Part shown: positions 42,212 to 44,459 of the stretch, one piece after another
How the letters are laid out: every line of letters begins with the position of its first letter
Numbering within the stretch: position 1 is the stretch's first letter
DNA from: Actinomycetota bacterium
Lineage (GTDB): Bacteria; Actinomycetota; Actinomycetes; Streptosporangiales; Streptosporangiaceae
Length of the DNA: 44,459 nucleotides
Assembly: GCA_027313705.1 (NCBI GenBank)
Contig: DAHVDE010000095.1
Location: 1-44,459, forward strand
Direction of reading: 5' to 3'
The notes under the pieces: model-generated
Databases searched by the model: none
The model's input: the letters and a program-made list of their open reading frames with translations, nothing else
Told to the model about the DNA's origin: nothing
Position numbers and translations under genes: made by a program

Positions 42212-44459
42212 TTACTTCGCCTTGTGCTCCACCATTGGCCGCATCTGGATCATCTCGGCGGCCAGGCCACGGGCACTCAACGTCGCCGATACGACCACGC
42301 CGAAGGTGTCGTCATCCGCCCATGCGCATTCAGCCGGACCGCCATTGACGCTTGGGGCGCAAGCGGCCTGGCCGCCGAGGCGGCCGGCGTTCGCGGGGAA
42401 CGAGCCTCGGACCTGGGCCATGAAGCCGTTGATGAAGCTGCTGGCTGAGCCGCCGCCGGTGAGATTGCCGCCGATGAAGACGACTATCTGGGGGCCATTG
42501 GCGGTACCTGGCCCTGTCGTCTCCTCGTAGACCCCGGCAACCACGTTCTTGACCTCACCGGCCGCCCCGGCCACGATCTTGTCTCTCAGCGCCTGGGCGG
42601 TCGAGCTATCGAGCGTCGGCTCCTTGACGTATACCCCAAGCTGGTTAGGCACCGAGATAACGTGCGCCTGCTGTGCGGGCGTCGACAGGACCAGTGCAGC
42701 CACGATGAGGGCCACTATCACGCAGCTACCGACGATCAGGATCCGGCGCGGCAGCCCAAGTACGGTGCGCAGCAACTGCCCGGACAGGCGCTCGAGCTTC
42801 CTGACCGAACTCGCTCCCCGCGACCTTGCCGCAGTCCGGCGGCGGGCCGGTGACCGGCCCGCCGCCACGTCAGTCTTGGCCTTGGCAGCGGACGTCCCTT
42901 TCTTAGCTCCGGTTCTTGCGTCCGCCCGGTCAGCAGCCGGTTTCCTGGCCGCCGTGACCGCCGCCGCTGACCGGCCGCGAGCCGGCCGCTTGCCTTCAGC
43001 CGCTGCCTCAGCCCGGTCATCGGCCGGCCCTCGGCCCGCCCGCCCGCCCGCACGGCCAGCACCCGCACGGCCAGCACCCGAATCCGGAACTGACGGCTTG
43101 GCGGTCCGCGGCTCAGGCGCCGATCGCGGCCCTGGCTGCCGGGCGGGCGCTGGCCCGACCGAGGTCGATGAACCCCTGGCCAGGCTCTGGGAGTCCGGGC
43201 GTTCCCGAGGCATCCCGCGACCACGGCGAGGCTCGGTAAGCGGCGAACCCGCATCTGGCGCTTGCCGGGTGAAGTCCAGATCTGGTCCGGCGGGCGGCGG
43301 CACCAGCTTGGCGCCCGCCCCGCCGTGGCGAAGCGCAGTCGTGCGCGGCTCGTCGAACCTGCCTGGCGGTTCATAGGACCGCTCGGGCAGCGGTTCATCG
43401 CGTGCGGGCGGATAACTAGCCGTCCGGCCCCGGCCATCAGCCTCCGCCGCGCTCCTGGCAGTCCGGCCTGCCTGGCCAGCGTCCTGGCCACGAGCGCCCC
43501 GCCTGCGACGACTACCAGAACCAGTGACCGGCCCGGTGTCATCGGGCGGATAGAGCGGGCTGGCATACTCGACGGAATCCAGCCACGGTTCGGCCACGCT
43601 GACCGCGTCAAGCTCGGGAAAGGCGCTCGCGGCCCGGTCGGCTAGCCAGGCCGATCTTGGATCGCCGTCCTGATCGGCATAAAGCGGCTCGGCGTAATCG
43701 TTCCGTCCGGCCCGGCGCCCGGTCCGGCCTGCACCGCCGCCACCCTCGGTCAGGCCGAAGGCGTCGTCGCCGCCCCTGGAGCCCGCGGCTCGACGCCGCG
43801 GGCCAGTATCGGCCAGACCACCAAGCTCATCGCGGGTTCCTGGTCGGCGCCCGGACGTGTCTCGGCGGTCCCTGCCTGGCAGGCTGCTGCCGTCGGCATC
43901 GCCCGCCAGGTTCCCTGGCCGGCTTGCCTCGCTGGTCCCCTGACCACGCTCGCCCCGCCCGCGCGAACCCCTGCCACGCCCGCCGGCGTCACGCGGCCCC
44001 GCATCACGCATCCCGGCGTCACGCGGCCCCGCATCACGCGGACCCGTTTCACGGTGTCCCGCGCCACGCGCTCCAGGCTCACGCGCTCCGAACCCGCGTG
44101 TACTCCCGCCGCGGACTTGAGACCCCCACGGGTCCGCTGCACGGTCGGCCGCGTCACTCGGACCTGCCGCAGGTGCGGCCTCATCGCGTGAACTGGTTCG
44201 CCGCGCTGCGGGCCGGCCTGGCTTTGCCTGGCCAGAGGACCCGCCGGGAGCTCCGGCTCGGCCTTCCCCTAGGTACTTGATCCAGTCGTAGTCCTCGTCG
44301 GGAGCCTGCGCGCCAGGCCCCTGTCTAGCCGGGCCCTGTCTAGCCGGGCCAGCGCCCTGATCGCGGTCGGCGGGGTGCCGCGTGCCTCGCCTGACCCCGC
44401 CGAGCCGGCCGGTACGGCCGCTCGCGGCATCAACATCCCTGGCCCCGCCGCTGCCTGCA
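42212..44459 (-). CDS. Large low-complexity membrane-anchored protein, 5' partial
   Basis: The frame is open from the TAA at 42212 to the right window edge, about 749 codons, so the start is outside. The N-terminal part shown is Arg/Gly/Ala/Pro-rich and disordered, with a conserved-looking DYDWIKYLGEG segment near 44270 and short RDAGP/RDAGM repeats near 44000. A basic Lys/Arg/Ala region precedes one membrane helix (ILIVGSCVIVALIVAALVL), and about 160 extracytoplasmic residues follow with a Cys pair (AACAPSVNGG, AECAWADD). An internal ATG at 44011 gives a 599-residue frame but is not a natural start. Topology (N-in, C-out) suggests a cell-envelope regulator or anchor; no family is recognised. 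Confidence 0.75.
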   Translation of the reverse strand, partial: AGSGGARDVDAASGRTGRLGGVRRGTRHPADRDQGAGPARQGPARQGPGAQAPDEDYDWIKYLGEGRAGAPGGSSGQAKPGRPAARRTSSRDEAAPAAGPSDAADRAADPWGSQVRGGSTRGFGAREPGARGAGHRETGPRDAGPRDAGMRDAGPRDAGGRGRGSRGRGERGQGTSEASRPGNLAGDADGSSLPGRDRRDTSGRRPGTRDELGGLADTGPRRRAAGSRGGDDAFGLTEGGGGAGRTGRRAGRNDYAEPLYADQDGDPRSAWLADRAASAFPELDAVSVAEPWLDSVEYASPLYPPDDTGPVTGSGSRRRRGARGQDAGQAGRTARSAAEADGRGRTASYPPARDEPLPERSYEPPGRFDEPRTTALRHGGAGAKLVPPPAGPDLDFTRQAPDAGSPLTEPRRGRGMPRERPDSQSLARGSSTSVGPAPARQPGPRSAPEPRTAKPSVPDSGAGRAGAGRAGGRAGRGPADDRAEAAAEGKRPARGRSAAAVTAARKPAADRADARTGAKKGTSAAKAKTDVAAGRSPARRRTAARSRGASSVRKLERLSGQLLRTVLGLPRRILIVGSCVIVALIVAALVLSTPAQQAHVISVPNQLGVYVKEPTLDSSTAQALRDKIVAGAAGEVKNVVAGVYEETTGPGTANGPQIVVFIGGNLTGGGSASSFINGFMAQVRGSFPANAGRLGGQAACAPSVNGGPAECAWADDDTFGVVVSATLSARGLAAEMIQMRPMVEHKAK

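Overview
This 44.5 kb window is high-GC DNA with actinobacterial character: GTG starts, SNF2-type helicase, fused indolepyruvate oxidoreductase, VapBC and Phd/RelE-like modules, leaderless-looking promoters. I would place it in Actinomycetota (Streptosporangiales/Streptomycetales-like); the genus cannot be read from the sequence.

Region by region. 0-4.4 kb: indolepyruvate ferredoxin oxidoreductase and a crotonase-fold protein, with a degenerate second copy of the oxidoreductase gene's 3' end between them. 4.6-6 kb: a 5'-truncated MacB/FtsX-type permease butted against an orphan LuxR-type response regulator. 6.1-8.6 kb: a two-gene catabolic operon (phosphotriesterase-like hydrolase, acyl-CoA synthetase). 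9-14.3 kb: a broken pentapeptide-repeat gene, an SNF2 helicase, and an autoregulated-looking HTH regulator coupled to an SRPBCC protein. 14.4-17.2 kb: an SMC/Rad50-like ATPase with a zinc hook, translationally coupled to a small HEPN-like protein.

17.5-22.1 kb is the most unusual part. A tight four-gene plus-strand operon (SpeD-like decarboxylase, divergent alanine dehydrogenase/PNT-fold enzyme, transaldolase-like enzyme, methyltransferase) faces a minus-strand pair (HAD phosphatase, methyltransferase) and overlaps it antisense. After about 5 kb of mostly gene debris comes an intact pheT-pheS-like pair (27.6-30.8 kb). Its PheT lacks the OB/tRNA-binding insert, and its PheS has a four-Cys insert and changed amino-acid-pocket motifs. 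I infer an uncharacterised small-molecule pathway with a repurposed or self-resistance PheRS; the link between the two parts is inference.

30.8-39.8 kb reads as a decayed genomic island: an IS110 transposase with several lesions, two intact toxin-antitoxin pairs with palindromic operators, fragments of VapBC, MobF relaxase, DUF4143 ATPase and McrC, a DprA gene with a broken ComF-like partner, and a tRNA-Thr(GGT) at the right edge. A 43-nt sequence occurs twice in inverted orientation (31354 and 37261), flanking the toxin-antitoxin stretch. 39.9-44.5 kb returns to ordinary chromosome: an alpha/beta hydrolase, a Ser/Pro/Thr-rich surface protein, and a large membrane-anchored low-complexity protein that runs off the right edge.
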